Shown in pieces: positions 7,537-14,788 of a stretch of 15,055 bases of DNA. The stretch is from Chloroflexota bacterium. GTDB taxonomy: Bacteria; Chloroflexota; Anaerolineae; B4-G1. The DNA lies in NCBI GenBank assembly GCA_024232355.1, contig JAAEPW010000779.1, positions 1-15,055 on the forward strand, given 5' to 3'. The translations under genes were made by a program, and so were the position numbers. Within the stretch, counting starts at the first letter, position 1. The number at the start of each line of letters is the position of its first letter. The notes beneath the pieces were generated by a model. The model saw only the letters and a list, made by a program, of their open reading frames with translations, had not been told where the DNA came from and ran no database searches.

Positions 7537-10500
7537 TCACGATCCTGCGTTCCGCAGTACCAATGGTAAGAAGATGTCGTAATCAGCCACCGGTACAGCC
7601 TCCACCACGATACTAAAGGACTGAGTATCTGTAAGCGCAGCGGCGTCCTCCCCATCGCTGACCTCGAGCACCACGTCGTAGGTGTCCGTCAGCGTCGGCG
7701 TGCCGCTAAGAGTGGCTGTGCCGTCGCCGTTGTCCGTCAGTGCCAGCCAAGTGGGCTTGGTGGTGGCTGTGATGGTCAGCGTGTTGTCCACGTTGGGGTC
7801 ACTGGCCGTCACGTCGTAGGTGTAGAGCGTTCCCACCGTGCCCGTCAATGGCGGGCTGCTGGTGAACTCGGGCGGCGCGTTCACGCCCACAGCCAGCACA
7901 AAGGTATCGTTGGCCGTGGACAAGCCGTCGTCCACTGTCACCGTGATCGTCGTCGTGCCCGTGATGCCTGTGGTGGGCGTGATCCACAGCGTGCATTGTG
8001 TGCCCGTGCAATCGATGCTCATCCCGCTGCCGGTCATTAGCGTGCCTGCCAGGCCGCCATTGACCAACGCCAGGTTGGACGATTCGGCATACGTCCACAG
8101 GTCGCCCACCGGATCGTCGGTGTCGCTGATGGTAAAGGTGGCGGTCAACGGCACGCTCACCTCCGTGGCCTGGTTGCTGATGTTAGAGATGGTGGGAGCT
8201 GTGTTCGCCACCAACACGACGTCGTTGCCCCATTGCCCTGTCCCGGTCGCTAGATCGCCGCCCATATAGCTGATCTTGCACGGTACGCCGCCCAAGGTCA
8301 CGACTGCCCCTTCCGGCAATCCAACAAACGTCCCTTGCACGTGCCCCCCTAGCCCTATATCGATCAACACGAACTCGTCACCCGGCGCGGGCGTATAGCC
8401 GTCCGCCAGTTCCAGTGCCAGCGTCACGCCATCCAACGTCACTACCGGATACTCTCCCGTCACTCGCCACGCATCGTGACTCACACCTGGCTCGGTGCCG
8501 CCGATGACCACCGGTAGCGTGCTGCCGCTAAAGTGCAAATTCGCGTTCACCTGAGCATCCAGGATACCGGCCTGCAAGATGCGGTCTGAGGTTGCCCACT
8601 CTAGCACGTCTTGCCCGCCTTGTCCGTCCACGATAAAGGTCGTGTCCGTCGCCAGGCTGGCCGAGCTGAGGATTAGAGTGTCGTCCCCGTCACCCAGGTT
8701 AAAGGTCAGGGCGCCATTGGCTTGCGGATTGCCAAAGTCGGTGTCCGCAAAGGTGTCCCCACTCAGGCGCGACATACCGTCGCCTAGATCGGTCAGAGTC
8801 GCCACATCGTGCGTGCTCGTCAGGTTAAAGGTGTCTGTGATGGGACGCGTGTCCACCCAAACCGATGCCAACCCCGTGTAGGTAATGAGTTGGCTGCCAA
8901 ACAGGATCGAACCATCGGTTAGATTGTTATAGTTGTAGGTGATCTGGTCTGCTGGCCCCATATCCTCCAGCAAAACAGTATCATCCCCCCCCTCTCCGTT
9001 GATCCAGATGCGCCCCGTGCCATTGGCAAAGGGGATACTGACGGTGTTGACGTCCTCTTGAGTCACACCATCGCCCGCGATGAGTTCTCCGCTGGCGTCG
9101 GTGACGAGCACTTGCGTGCCGCTGAGTACAAAGGTCACCCCGTGAGCATTGCCCGCGCTCAAGTCGAGTACCAGGTTACCGTCCCCATCCAGGTAGATGG
9201 GAGAACCTACGACCGGCACTGGACGGCCACTCAGCACAAAAGCAAAGGGCGAGAACTCGGTCACACCGCTGACCTGGATCGATTGCGGATCATCCCCGCA
9301 CAAGCGACCAGCAGTACCATAAGCCGCGTCCCGCGCCAAAAGATTGTCCCACGTGCTATCCCAGCGGTAGGCTTCTATCTCGGTACACGCTTGCCCCGTA
9401 GGGATCTCGTCCTCGCGATAGAACAAGGTGAGGGTCGCGTCCCGCTCAGTTGCGTAAGTCGGGGTAATTTCGTAGCAATGCGAGACCATCACATCAGTTG
9501 TCACGCCCGTACACGTCATCCCGGCGGTGAGGGCTACCGCAGTGCTGCCGAGGTCTTGGGCGTTAGCATTGAGGATCACGCCACCCGCCTGGGGGAAAGC
9601 CACATCCCCGCTACCGTTCACGTCCCGAGTCTGGTAATACGTGCCACCGGTATGGGTAAAAGGCCCCGTGAGGGCAAAATTGCTGGGGGCATAAAAATCC
9701 CCCCCGGCCAGCACGAGGGCATCCGCGACGCGCAAGTCATAGCCATTGCCCACAAAAGTGCCGCCGGCCTGGTAGACCTCGCCCGTAATTGTCAGGGCCG
9801 AGTGAGTGGTGATGATCCCGGAAGCATTGTATACGGCATCGCCGCCATCCACGGCGGTATTCCCCGTAAACTGTGTGCCCTTCAGCCCCACCGCACCTTG
9901 CTCGACGCGCAGTCCGCCGCCATATCCCACATCAACCTTGTTGTAGCGCACTGACGTATTGATCAACTCCGCATAACCATTTATAACAGCTACCCCCCCA
10001 CCTGCTTGATACATACTTGCGCTGTTGCTGAACACCTGCGTATCGCTCAGAATCGCACTACCACCATAATTGACGCGCAATCCACCCTGACTGTTCTCAC
10101 GTAGTTTGCCGCCGCTCATATATAGGTGGCCTCTCCAGACCGATATACCGGTATTCACATTGCTGAACACCTGCGTATCGGTCAGAGTAATAGCATCAGA
10201 CGCATATATAGCAGCGTAGGAAGAAGTAGAGCCATTTCCGCTCACCTGAGAATCGACCAACACTATGTGATTCGAGCCATTAGTGATATTATCGCAGCTT
10301 ATGCCACTACCATAATACTTGGCTTTATTGCCGGTTATGGACATCTTGTGCAACCTTACAACGACATCCCTGGCAGCGAGCAATCCACCGCCCCCACCAG
10401 CCAGCGCAGTGTTATTGGATATCTGTGTATCTGTCATCCATACAGTGCCATAGACTAGGGACGCACCGCCTCCCCACTGAGCACTCTGATTGCCACTGAT

Positions 10501-12561
10501 ATAGGAGTTGCTGACGTGTAGCTCCCACCTATTGGCATCAAAATATAGTCCACCGCCACTAACCTCGGCTACGTTGCTCATCACACGTGTGTTTGTGATC
10601 ACGAGAGTAGTAGCCTTAGCTGATAATCCACCCCCAACGCCATAAAATCCCGCTGCATTTTTGATGACTTGATTGCCAACGATGTAGCTATCTTTCAGAA
10701 TCACAGTACCACCATACATATATATCCCACCACCATAACTCTGGGCTACATTTTCACGTATCTCGGTACCGTCGGCACACAGCAGTGTTCCCGTGCCACT
10801 TTTGGCGATCCCGCCGCCACTGTCTACATGGTAGTCTCCACTCATATTGCTGATCACCCGCGTAGCATACAGGCTTAGGTCAGCCGTGTTGATATGGATG
10901 CCCCCGCCACTGCCCGCAGTTTTACCATCCCGAATAGTCAGACCGGTCATTGTCACCGCGATACTACCGCTAATTTTAAACACGCGGGAGGCGTTATTAG
11001 CGCTCACCGCCAACAGATCCTTCCCCGGACCGTTGAGCGTCAGCGTCTGAGCGATGCTCAATTCGCCGCTGGTCAGCGTGATGGTCGCGGGCAGGGTCAG
11101 ATTAAAGTCAATCTGCCCGCCGTCACAGGCGTCGCTGATGGCCTGACGCAGCGACCCCGCGCCGCTGTCGTCCGTGTTGACGACGGTGACGTCGCAGTTG
11201 TTGGTCAGGTCGAACAGGGCCGGCATGCTGGCGCCGCGCGTCGTCGCCGTCACCACGTAACTGCCCAGCGTGCCGTTGGCGTGTACCGGCACGCTGACCG
11301 CGCCCGTCAGGCTCGTCGTCGTCGTGAACGTTCCGGTGGTGATGCTGGCCCCCGCCAGCGGCGCGCTAAAGCTGATGATGCCGCCTGCCCCCACCGGCTC
11401 CACCGCGTTGGTAGCCACCACCGTCAGCGATAGTGGCTGGTCGAAGGTGGTGCCATAGTAGGTGCTTTGCCCGTCGCCGCCGAGGTTGTCAAAGTAAAAG
11501 CCCTGCGACTCGAATGCGCCAATGTCGCACGTGCCGTTGACCGGGCGGTCTTTGTCTCGTTGGTCGGTGGATGGACACGTTGCATTGTTTCCCGCGTCAA
11601 TCGCCGGGCTGCCTGGCAGCAGGGCATAGCTCTGCGTCTGGCCGCCATAGTTGCCCAGGGGTGCGAGGAAGGGATCAGCAGCATTGAGTGTAATATTACA
11701 AGCAAACGCACCACCAGAACCTATGCTATCTGCCTCGATCAAGTTGTTGATGTCACTGTGGATAACTCCGCCAAGACGAGCGCAATCCCCATCCGCAGTA
11801 CTATTGGTCAGGATGTTGTTACGCATGTCCACATCGCCATCGAACACTCCCAACGCGCCGCCATACAGGGCACTATTCCCAACAAGGGTGTTATTCTGCA
11901 GTACCAATGTCCCCGCACTGGATATCCCACCACCCAAACCACCCGCGGCCTGGTTTTGGTAAAAGGTGCTGTTCACGACTGTGAGCACCGCGCTGGTGTT
12001 ACTTTGAATTGCACCACCACTATCGCTACCTCCTGCCACGTTGTCCCGCAGCAGACAATACTCTACCCGCAAGGTTGTGCCAGTATTCACCAGAATCCCG
12101 CCACCCCCAACGCCCGTCGAACTACCATTGATAATGGATAGATGGCTCAGGGTTACCACACCGCCAGATTCGATCTCAAACACCCGTACCGCGCTATTGC
12201 CACTCACCGTGATGGGCACGTTGCCGTCGATGGTTAACGTACTGCTGATCCCCAACTGTGTCCCCACGATAATGGTGCCGCCAGAAAGGCCCGCATTAAA
12301 GGTAATGGTGTCCGCGCCGGGCGTACTGCTGTGCGCACACCCACCATAAGCGGTATCGGTGTTTGCCGTCCTGATCGCCTCCCGCAGTGAACACTCGGCC
12401 CCTGTACCATCCTGATCAACCGTCGTATTGACGGTGATTCCATCCGCCAGCGCCAGACCGGTTGGCACCAACACCCACGCCGCCGCTACCAACGCAACGA
12501 GTAACATCACGCGCAGCATGGACAACGAGCAAATATTTTTGTTGAACGTTCGTTTACACAT
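7537..12561 (-). CDS. P1: secreted CSLREA/parallel beta-helix surface protein with LPLVLRN tail
   Basis: The 1674-aa protein is complete. The frame extends to a GTG at 12594, but ATG 12561 is preferred: GGAGG lies six bases upstream and a clean signal peptide follows (about 1-40, LLVALVAAAWVLVPTGLALA). Domains: CSLREA motif (57-62) opening a first beta-helix that ends with a choice-of-anchor-Q-like NYGGQTQSYALLPGSPAIDAG; an Ig-like domain (about 358-455); a second SLRQAI-led, glycine-rich beta-helix (458-981) with many GGG(I/L) turns; a domain with TLTLFYRED and VSGVTEFSPFAF (about 1001-1111); a YLDGDGNLVLDL module with GDGDDTL calcium-loop-like motifs (1113-1341); an autotransporter-like strand region (FVGLPEGAVV, ISYMGGD; about 1338-1451); two Ig-like/He_PIG domains (1454-1654); and the terminal IFLPLVLRNAGS. 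The fold suggests an exported surface adhesin or polysaccharide-binding protein. No catalytic motif is evident. Confidence 0.93.
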   Translation of the reverse strand: MCKRTFNKNICSLSMLRVMLLVALVAAAWVLVPTGLALADGITVNTTVDQDGTGAECSLREAIRTANTDTAYGGCAHSSTPGADTITFNAGLSGGTIIVGTQLGISSTLTIDGNVPITVSGNSAVRVFEIESGGVVTLSHLSIINGSSTGVGGGGILVNTGTTLRVEYCLLRDNVAGGSDSGGAIQSNTSAVLTVVNSTFYQNQAAGGLGGGISSAGTLVLQNNTLVGNSALYGGALGVFDGDVDMRNNILTNSTADGDCARLGGVIHSDINNLIEADSIGSGGAFACNITLNAADPFLAPLGNYGGQTQSYALLPGSPAIDAGNNATCPSTDQRDKDRPVNGTCDIGAFESQGFYFDNLGGDGQSTYYGTTFDQPLSLTVVATNAVEPVGAGGIISFSAPLAGASITTGTFTTTTSLTGAVSVPVHANGTLGSYVVTATTRGASMPALFDLTNNCDVTVVNTDDSGAGSLRQAISDACDGGQIDFNLTLPATITLTSGELSIAQTLTLNGPGKDLLAVSANNASRVFKISGSIAVTMTGLTIRDGKTAGSGGGIHINTADLSLYATRVISNMSGDYHVDSGGGIAKSGTGTLLCADGTEIRENVAQSYGGGIYMYGGTVILKDSYIVGNQVIKNAAGFYGVGGGLSAKATTLVITNTRVMSNVAEVSGGGLYFDANRWELHVSNSYISGNQSAQWGGGASLVYGTVWMTDTQISNNTALAGGGGGLLAARDVVVRLHKMSITGNKAKYYGSGISCDNITNGSNHIVLVDSQVSGNGSTSSYAAIYASDAITLTDTQVFSNVNTGISVWRGHLYMSGGKLRENSQGGLRVNYGGSAILSDTQVFSNSASMYQAGGGVAVINGYAELINTSVRYNKVDVGYGGGLRVEQGAVGLKGTQFTGNTAVDGGDAVYNASGIITTHSALTITGEVYQAGGTFVGNGYDLRVADALVLAGGDFYAPSNFALTGPFTHTGGTYYQTRDVNGSGDVAFPQAGGVILNANAQDLGSTAVALTAGMTCTGVTTDVMVSHCYEITPTYATERDATLTLFYREDEIPTGQACTEIEAYRWDSTWDNLLARDAAYGTAGRLCGDDPQSIQVSGVTEFSPFAFVLSGRPVPVVGSPIYLDGDGNLVLDLSAGNAHGVTFVLSGTQVLVTDASGELIAGDGVTQEDVNTVSIPFANGTGRIWINGEGGDDTVLLEDMGPADQITYNYNNLTDGSILFGSQLITYTGLASVWVDTRPITDTFNLTSTHDVATLTDLGDGMSRLSGDTFADTDFGNPQANGALTFNLGDGDDTLILSSASLATDTTFIVDGQGGQDVLEWATSDRILQAGILDAQVNANLHFSGSTLPVVIGGTEPGVSHDAWRVTGEYPVVTLDGVTLALELADGYTPAPGDEFVLIDIGLGGHVQGTFVGLPEGAVVTLGGVPCKISYMGGDLATGTGQWGNDVVLVANTAPTISNISNQATEVSVPLTATFTISDTDDPVGDLWTYAESSNLALVNGGLAGTLMTGSGMSIDCTGTQCTLWITPTTGITGTTTITVTVDDGLSTANDTFVLAVGVNAPPEFTSSPPLTGTVGTLYTYDVTASDPNVDNTLTITATTKPTWLALTDNGDGTATLSGTPTLTDTYDVVLEVSDGEDAAALTDTQSFSIVVEAVPVADYDIFLPLVLRNAGS

Positions 12562-12567
12562 TAGTAT

Positions 12568-12572
12568 CCTCC
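12568..12572 (-). promoter_or_regulatory. Ribosome binding site of P1
   Basis: GGAGG on the minus strand lies six bases before ATG 12561. It decides between this start and the in-frame GTG at 12594, which has only the heptamer repeat upstream and no recognisable ribosome site. Confidence 0.75.
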
Positions 12573-12588
12573 ATATTTTTGAGTTACA

Positions 12589-12623
12589 TTTCACGTTTCA
12601 CATCTCGCGTTTCACATTTCACG
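12589..12623. repeat. Five tandem heptamers in the P1 leader
   Basis: On the plus strand five consecutive 7-mers read TTTCACG, TTTCACA, TCTCGCG, TTTCACA and TTTCACG. The middle unit is degenerate and the array is symmetric about it. On the coding strand it gives GTGAAA-rich leader RNA just upstream of the P1 ribosome site. It could be a slippage-prone tract or a protein or RNA binding array; nothing in the sequence decides this. Confidence 0.75.
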
Positions 12624-12641
12624 CCATATACCTCACCTCCT
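12619..12641 (-). promoter_or_regulatory. Three-codon ORF (ATG GCG TGA) with perfect Shine-Dalgarno
   Basis: AGGAGG (12636-12641) stands eight bases before ATG 12627, the best ribosome site in the window, yet the reading frame is Met-Ala-stop. This ATG lies exactly 66 bases upstream of, and in frame with, the P1 start, with TGA codons at positions 3 and 10. It may be a translated leader that loads ribosomes ahead of P1, or the relic of an older start disrupted by the heptamer array. Confidence 0.35.
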
Positions 12642-12749
12642 TTTGAAATTCCAGTTCTCCTGGGGTTTCTGTGTTTGCCCAACTTGGATTACGGTTGCTT
12701 TTGGCCGCTTTATCCATCTGACGATGTGATAGCCCTACACCTGCAAAAC

Positions 12750-12767
12750 GGGGATTTGGCAATCCCC
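12750..12767. repeat. Short 7-bp hairpin
   Basis: GGGGATT and AATCCCC flank a four-base loop (TGGC). It lies in the P1 leader or promoter region. It could be an operator half-pair or RNA hairpin; nothing more can be said from sequence. Confidence 0.45.
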
Positions 12768-12848
12768 TCGGAGCAACAAGTATAGTTTTTCCAAGAACCA
12801 TTTTTGATAATAAACTCGTAATTCTACCATCACGACACACGTGCTCTT

Positions 12849-12887
12849 CCCACTGACGGAGGAGTGACCAGCTCCCCCATCAGTGGG
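12849..12887. terminator. Long imperfect hairpin, 16-position stem
   Basis: Arms at 12849-12864 and 12872-12887 pair at 14 of 16 positions around a seven-base loop, with a C/A and an A/C mismatch. The outer 8 bp (CCCACTGA / TCAGTGGG) are perfect. No T-run follows on either strand. The position between the remnant gene's 3' region and the P1 leader suits a transcription stop for minus-strand readthrough or a boundary element. Confidence 0.5.
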
Positions 12888-13112
12888 CACCAAAAAGGAG
12901 AAAATTGAGCAGCACGACCTGTTTCGAGACCAATGGTTTGAGGTACGGTTAACACCAGGCATTCGTCACGGCCCAGAAATAGCATACCACATCGACCTTC
13001 CAACCGCCTTACAAAATGGGTCGTTAACCTTCCAAAAACCTTCCAAATTGTATGCGTGTCTGAAAAGTGTTTGGTAGTGAAAGGCTCAGGCACAATTGGT
13101 GTATATTGACGT

Positions 13113-13144
13113 CGCCTCCCGATCTGTTTCGAGACCGGAGGGCT
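13113..13144. repeat. Degraded second copy of the P1-P2 intergenic hairpin
   Basis: The right arm and six-base loop are identical to those at 7480-7498, including the sequence just beyond (GGAGGGCT). The left arm (13113-13125) has drifted and pairs at nine Watson-Crick positions plus one wobble out of 13. As at 7467, it stands about 40 bases after a stop codon that ends an LRNAGS tail. The flanking sequence up to that stop is also recognisably related in both places. Confidence 0.7.
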
Positions 13145-13181
13145 CTGCGTTTACGTCCTAGTCACAGCCAGTCGTTCTGCA

Positions 13182-13268
13182 TCACGATCCCGCATTCCTC
13201 AAGGCTAACGGCAGATAGATATACGCGCCGTCACCTCCAAAGTCAAAACTGGCCGAGTCAGAATCAAG
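13182..13268 (-). pseudogene. 3' remnant of a third LPLxLRN-tailed surface protein gene
   Basis: Reading upstream from TGA 13182-13184 on the minus strand, the frame encodes SFDFGGDGAYIYLPLALRN followed by AGS and the stop. This matches the P1 ending IFLPLVLRNAGS, and the DNA after the stop matches the DNA after the P1 stop. The frame continues only about ten more codons before a stop at 13299-13301, and the family-like sequence ends where the hairpin repeat begins (about 13269). No start or ribosome site exists, so this is the broken tail of a gene whose body was lost or displaced, probably by the mobile DNA next to it. Confidence 0.75.
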
Positions 13269-13272
13269 GGGC

Positions 13273-13300
13273 TGTGCTGGCTGAAAAGCACAGCCGTTCT
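13273..13300 (+). repeat. Hairpin repeat, left copy of an inverted pair
   Basis: Within 13270-13295 GGCTGTGCT and AGCACAGCC form a perfect 9-bp stem with an eight-base loop. The 28-base core 13273-13300 recurs inverted at 14816-14843 with two mismatches. It begins exactly where the remnant gene's family sequence stops, so it could mark the edge of inserted DNA. Confidence 0.7.
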
Positions 13301-13562
13301 AGGGCCAGCCAAAATGGAGGTAGAACCATTTGTCTCAGGTGGTATCGAAAACAGGGAAAGGGTGGGCAGTGCTACTCGATCAACAAATTTCCCCTCAATC
13401 CAGACAGTTGGAGGGCAATTGAGGAGACTTTTGAGAAGATGGGAGCCGGAAATTGGCACCAGACAACCCACATCTGGTACGCACAATGTATCCGGCTTGT
13501 GAAGAAAAGAACAGGAGCCAGATTGTTTTTCCCTGTGCCAGAGGGAGCGAACTGTCAGGTAG
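13301..13562. other. Unassigned stretch between hairpin repeat and IS end
   Basis: No confident gene. The plus-strand frame running 13067-13666 reads protein-like in this part (for example LRWYRKQGKGGQCYSINKF and WRAIEETFEKMGAGNWHQ), with no stop. It has no convincing start or ribosome site and runs into the transposase gene on the other strand. I do not recognise it. It may be a fragment of a gene carried by, or broken by, mobile DNA. Confidence 0.3.
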
Positions 13563-14393
13563 TTAGTGAAGGTAACCTGAGGGTTGATGTGTTCCCTGTC
13601 CAACGCTCTCCGCTGTCTGCCAGTAGTAGTCGTGGTGCAGTCCACTTGGCACCGGGCGAGAAGTGATTTTGCCACCAAGCGGCGGTGCTTGTGGTCGATC
13701 TGGCTGGCACGGAATGTGCTGCTCGATTCCCTGATGAGGGCGGGCGTGGTTGAAGTATTCCGTGTATTCCTTTACCAGCCGATGTAAGTGGCGCTCGCTC
13801 AGGATCAGAAAGTGGTCGAGGCATTCACGGCGGAGGCTACCGATAAAACGCTCACAGATGGCGTTTGCCTTGGGTGCCCGATATGGTGTTTTCAACACCT
13901 CAATGCCGGTTGTTGTGGCCACTCGCTCGAACGAAGGCCCAAACTTGTCGTCGTTGTCACGGATCAGGAAACGCGGTTTCTCTCCAAATGGTGTCGCTTC
14001 GCGCAGTTGTTGCGCTGTCCACTGATCGGTGGGGTTCCTCGTTATCCTAAAATGAACCACACGACGCGACTCCAACTCGATAATCACGAACACAAACACC
14101 GTACGGAAGAAGACGTCGTAGGTTTGGAGGAAATCGCAGGCCCAAATCTCGCTGGCGTGGTTGCGTAGGAATGTTGCCCACGTTTGCGTCGGTGAAAGAG
14201 ATTCACGCACACTCTTCATGTACTTTTGAATTGTGCTTTTACTGACTTTGATACCCAATTTCAGCAGCTCTCCACGAATACGCTCCGCCCCCCAAGTTAG
14301 GTTTTCTTTGGCCATACGCTTGATCTGCGCCACGAGATTGTCTGTCAATGGTGGTCTACCTTGCTTGGGCTTGGGTTTCGATTTGCGTTGCAC
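13563..14393 (-). CDS. Transposase, C-terminal part: HTH plus DDE integrase core
   Basis: The 276-codon frame opens at GTG 14393. It begins in the helix-turn-helix region (GRPPLTDNLVAQIKRMAKEN, WGAERIRGELLKLGIKVS, about 12-60) and continues into an integrase core. Likely catalytic acids are D87 (WACDF), D146 (LIRDND) and E181 (CERFIGSLRRE), with 34 residues between the last two, as in DD(34/35)E enzymes. YFNHARPHQGI and GLHHDYYW near the end are usual for this transposase group. The N-terminal quarter lies in a different frame upstream (14356-14745) and a TAG blocks this frame just before the GTG, so the gene looks frameshifted. Activity of this part alone is doubtful. Confidence 0.85.
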   Translation of the reverse strand: MQRKSKPKPKQGRPPLTDNLVAQIKRMAKENLTWGAERIRGELLKLGIKVSKSTIQKYMKSVRESLSPTQTWATFLRNHASEIWACDFLQTYDVFFRTVFVFVIIELESRRVVHFRITRNPTDQWTAQQLREATPFGEKPRFLIRDNDDKFGPSFERVATTTGIEVLKTPYRAPKANAICERFIGSLRRECLDHFLILSERHLHRLVKEYTEYFNHARPHQGIEQHIPCQPDRPQAPPLGGKITSRPVPSGLHHDYYWQTAESVGQGTHQPSGYLH

Positions 14394-14745
14394 TGTAGTG
14401 GACTACAGTACACTGCCATATCCGGCGAAACAACTCACGATGCCAGCGCAACACGGTGTCTGGCTGCACGATGATCATTGCGTTCTTCCACGTGCTCAAC
14501 TTGCTGGACAGCAGGACGATGAGGGACCGATCTTTCCAGGTGAGTTTCGGGCGCTTGGTTTGTTGCTGGAGTATGGTTAGCTGTTGGCGCAACAACACGA
14601 GTTCCAGCAGCAGTTCAGACTTGGGGCGGGTGAGGTCCAGGGCGGCATTCAGGACCGGAGAATGGTTGTCAGGCTGAGTCCATTGGCGAAGGCGATTTAT
14701 GACAGCCTGGGAGATAGAATGTGCAATTTGTCGAATAAAGTTCAT
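14356..14745 (-). CDS. Transposase, N-terminal part, ends out of frame
   Basis: The 129-codon frame starts at ATG 14745, with AGAGG about six bases upstream. The residues ELLLELVLLRQQLTILQQQ, then TWKDRSLIVLLSSKL, IIVQPDTVLRWHRELFRRIW match the usual N-terminus of integrase-core transposases that have a leucine-rich helix and a 'PxTVLRWHR' segment. After IWQ (about residue 100) the frame leaves the family pattern and reads unrelated residues to TAG at 14356. The expected continuation (RKSKPKPKQGRPPL) is found one base over in the 13563-14393 frame. Together the halves give about 375 residues, normal for the family. Confidence 0.8.
   Translation of the reverse strand: MNFIRQIAHSISQAVINRLRQWTQPDNHSPVLNAALDLTRPKSELLLELVLLRQQLTILQQQTKRPKLTWKDRSLIVLLSSKLSTWKNAMIIVQPDTVLRWHRELFRRIWQCTVVHYSATQIETQAQAR
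14392..14409. repeat. 18-bp palindrome at the transposase frame junction
   Basis: ACTGTAGT and ACTACAGT flank two bases (GG). The palindrome lies exactly where the transposase changes frame and interrupts the conserved order IWQ to RKSKPKPK. It may be a small insertion that broke the gene, or a hairpin that influences a frame change. Confidence 0.7.
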
Positions 14746-14788
14746 CGTTTACCTCTCGGATTAAGATTGTGAGGTTGTCATTTCACTA

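Larger units (their letters stand above)
12628..13112. other. Intergenic region upstream of P1
   Basis: I see no well-supported gene here. A minus-strand frame (12619-12840, 73 codons from a GTG) reads like protein in its second half (GVGLSHRQMDKAAKSNRN) but has no convincing ribosome site, so I leave it uncalled. The region holds two hairpins (12750-12767 and 12849-12887) and a 13-base match, CTGTTTCGAGACC, to the loop and arm of the hairpin at 7467-7498. It must also contain the P1 promoter. A TATACT hexamer on the minus strand at 12779-12784 is a possible -10, but no good -35 stands at normal distance. Confidence 0.5.
13564..14788 (-). mobile_element. Insertion sequence with DDE (IS481/IS3-like) transposase
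   Basis: The transposase gene pair fills an interval bounded by imperfect inverted ends. The left end reads TAGTGAA-ggt-AACCT (13564-13578). The right end, read inward, is TAGTGAA-atgac-AACCT (14788-14772). The transposase stop codon falls inside the left end. The roughly 1.2-kb length suits this class. I could not find a target-site duplication, so the exact boundaries are uncertain; the hairpin repeats at 13273 and 14816 could be the true outer ends of a larger element. Confidence 0.55.

Noticed and set aside
9058..12141. Plus-strand open frames opposite P1 (9058-9954 and 11467-12141)
   Set aside because: P1 is continuous on the minus strand, with a signal peptide and known domain motifs. 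The opposite frames show no family resemblance.
12619..12840. 73-codon minus-strand frame upstream of P1 as a gene
   Set aside because: It starts with GTG without a convincing ribosome site and crosses a hairpin. Its end coincides with the separate Shine-Dalgarno/ATG-GCG-TGA element. Its second half is protein-like, so I note it but do not call it.
13067..13666. 199-codon plus-strand frame as a real gene
   Set aside because: Its first part reads through the degraded hairpin and the remnant 3' end, and its last part overlaps the transposase on the other strand. Only 13301-13562 looks protein-like, and no start supports it.
14356..14440. Programmed -1 frameshift as in IS3-family elements
   Set aside because: The offset between the two frames is +1 (or -2), and I see no A-rich slippery heptamer in the short overlap zone.
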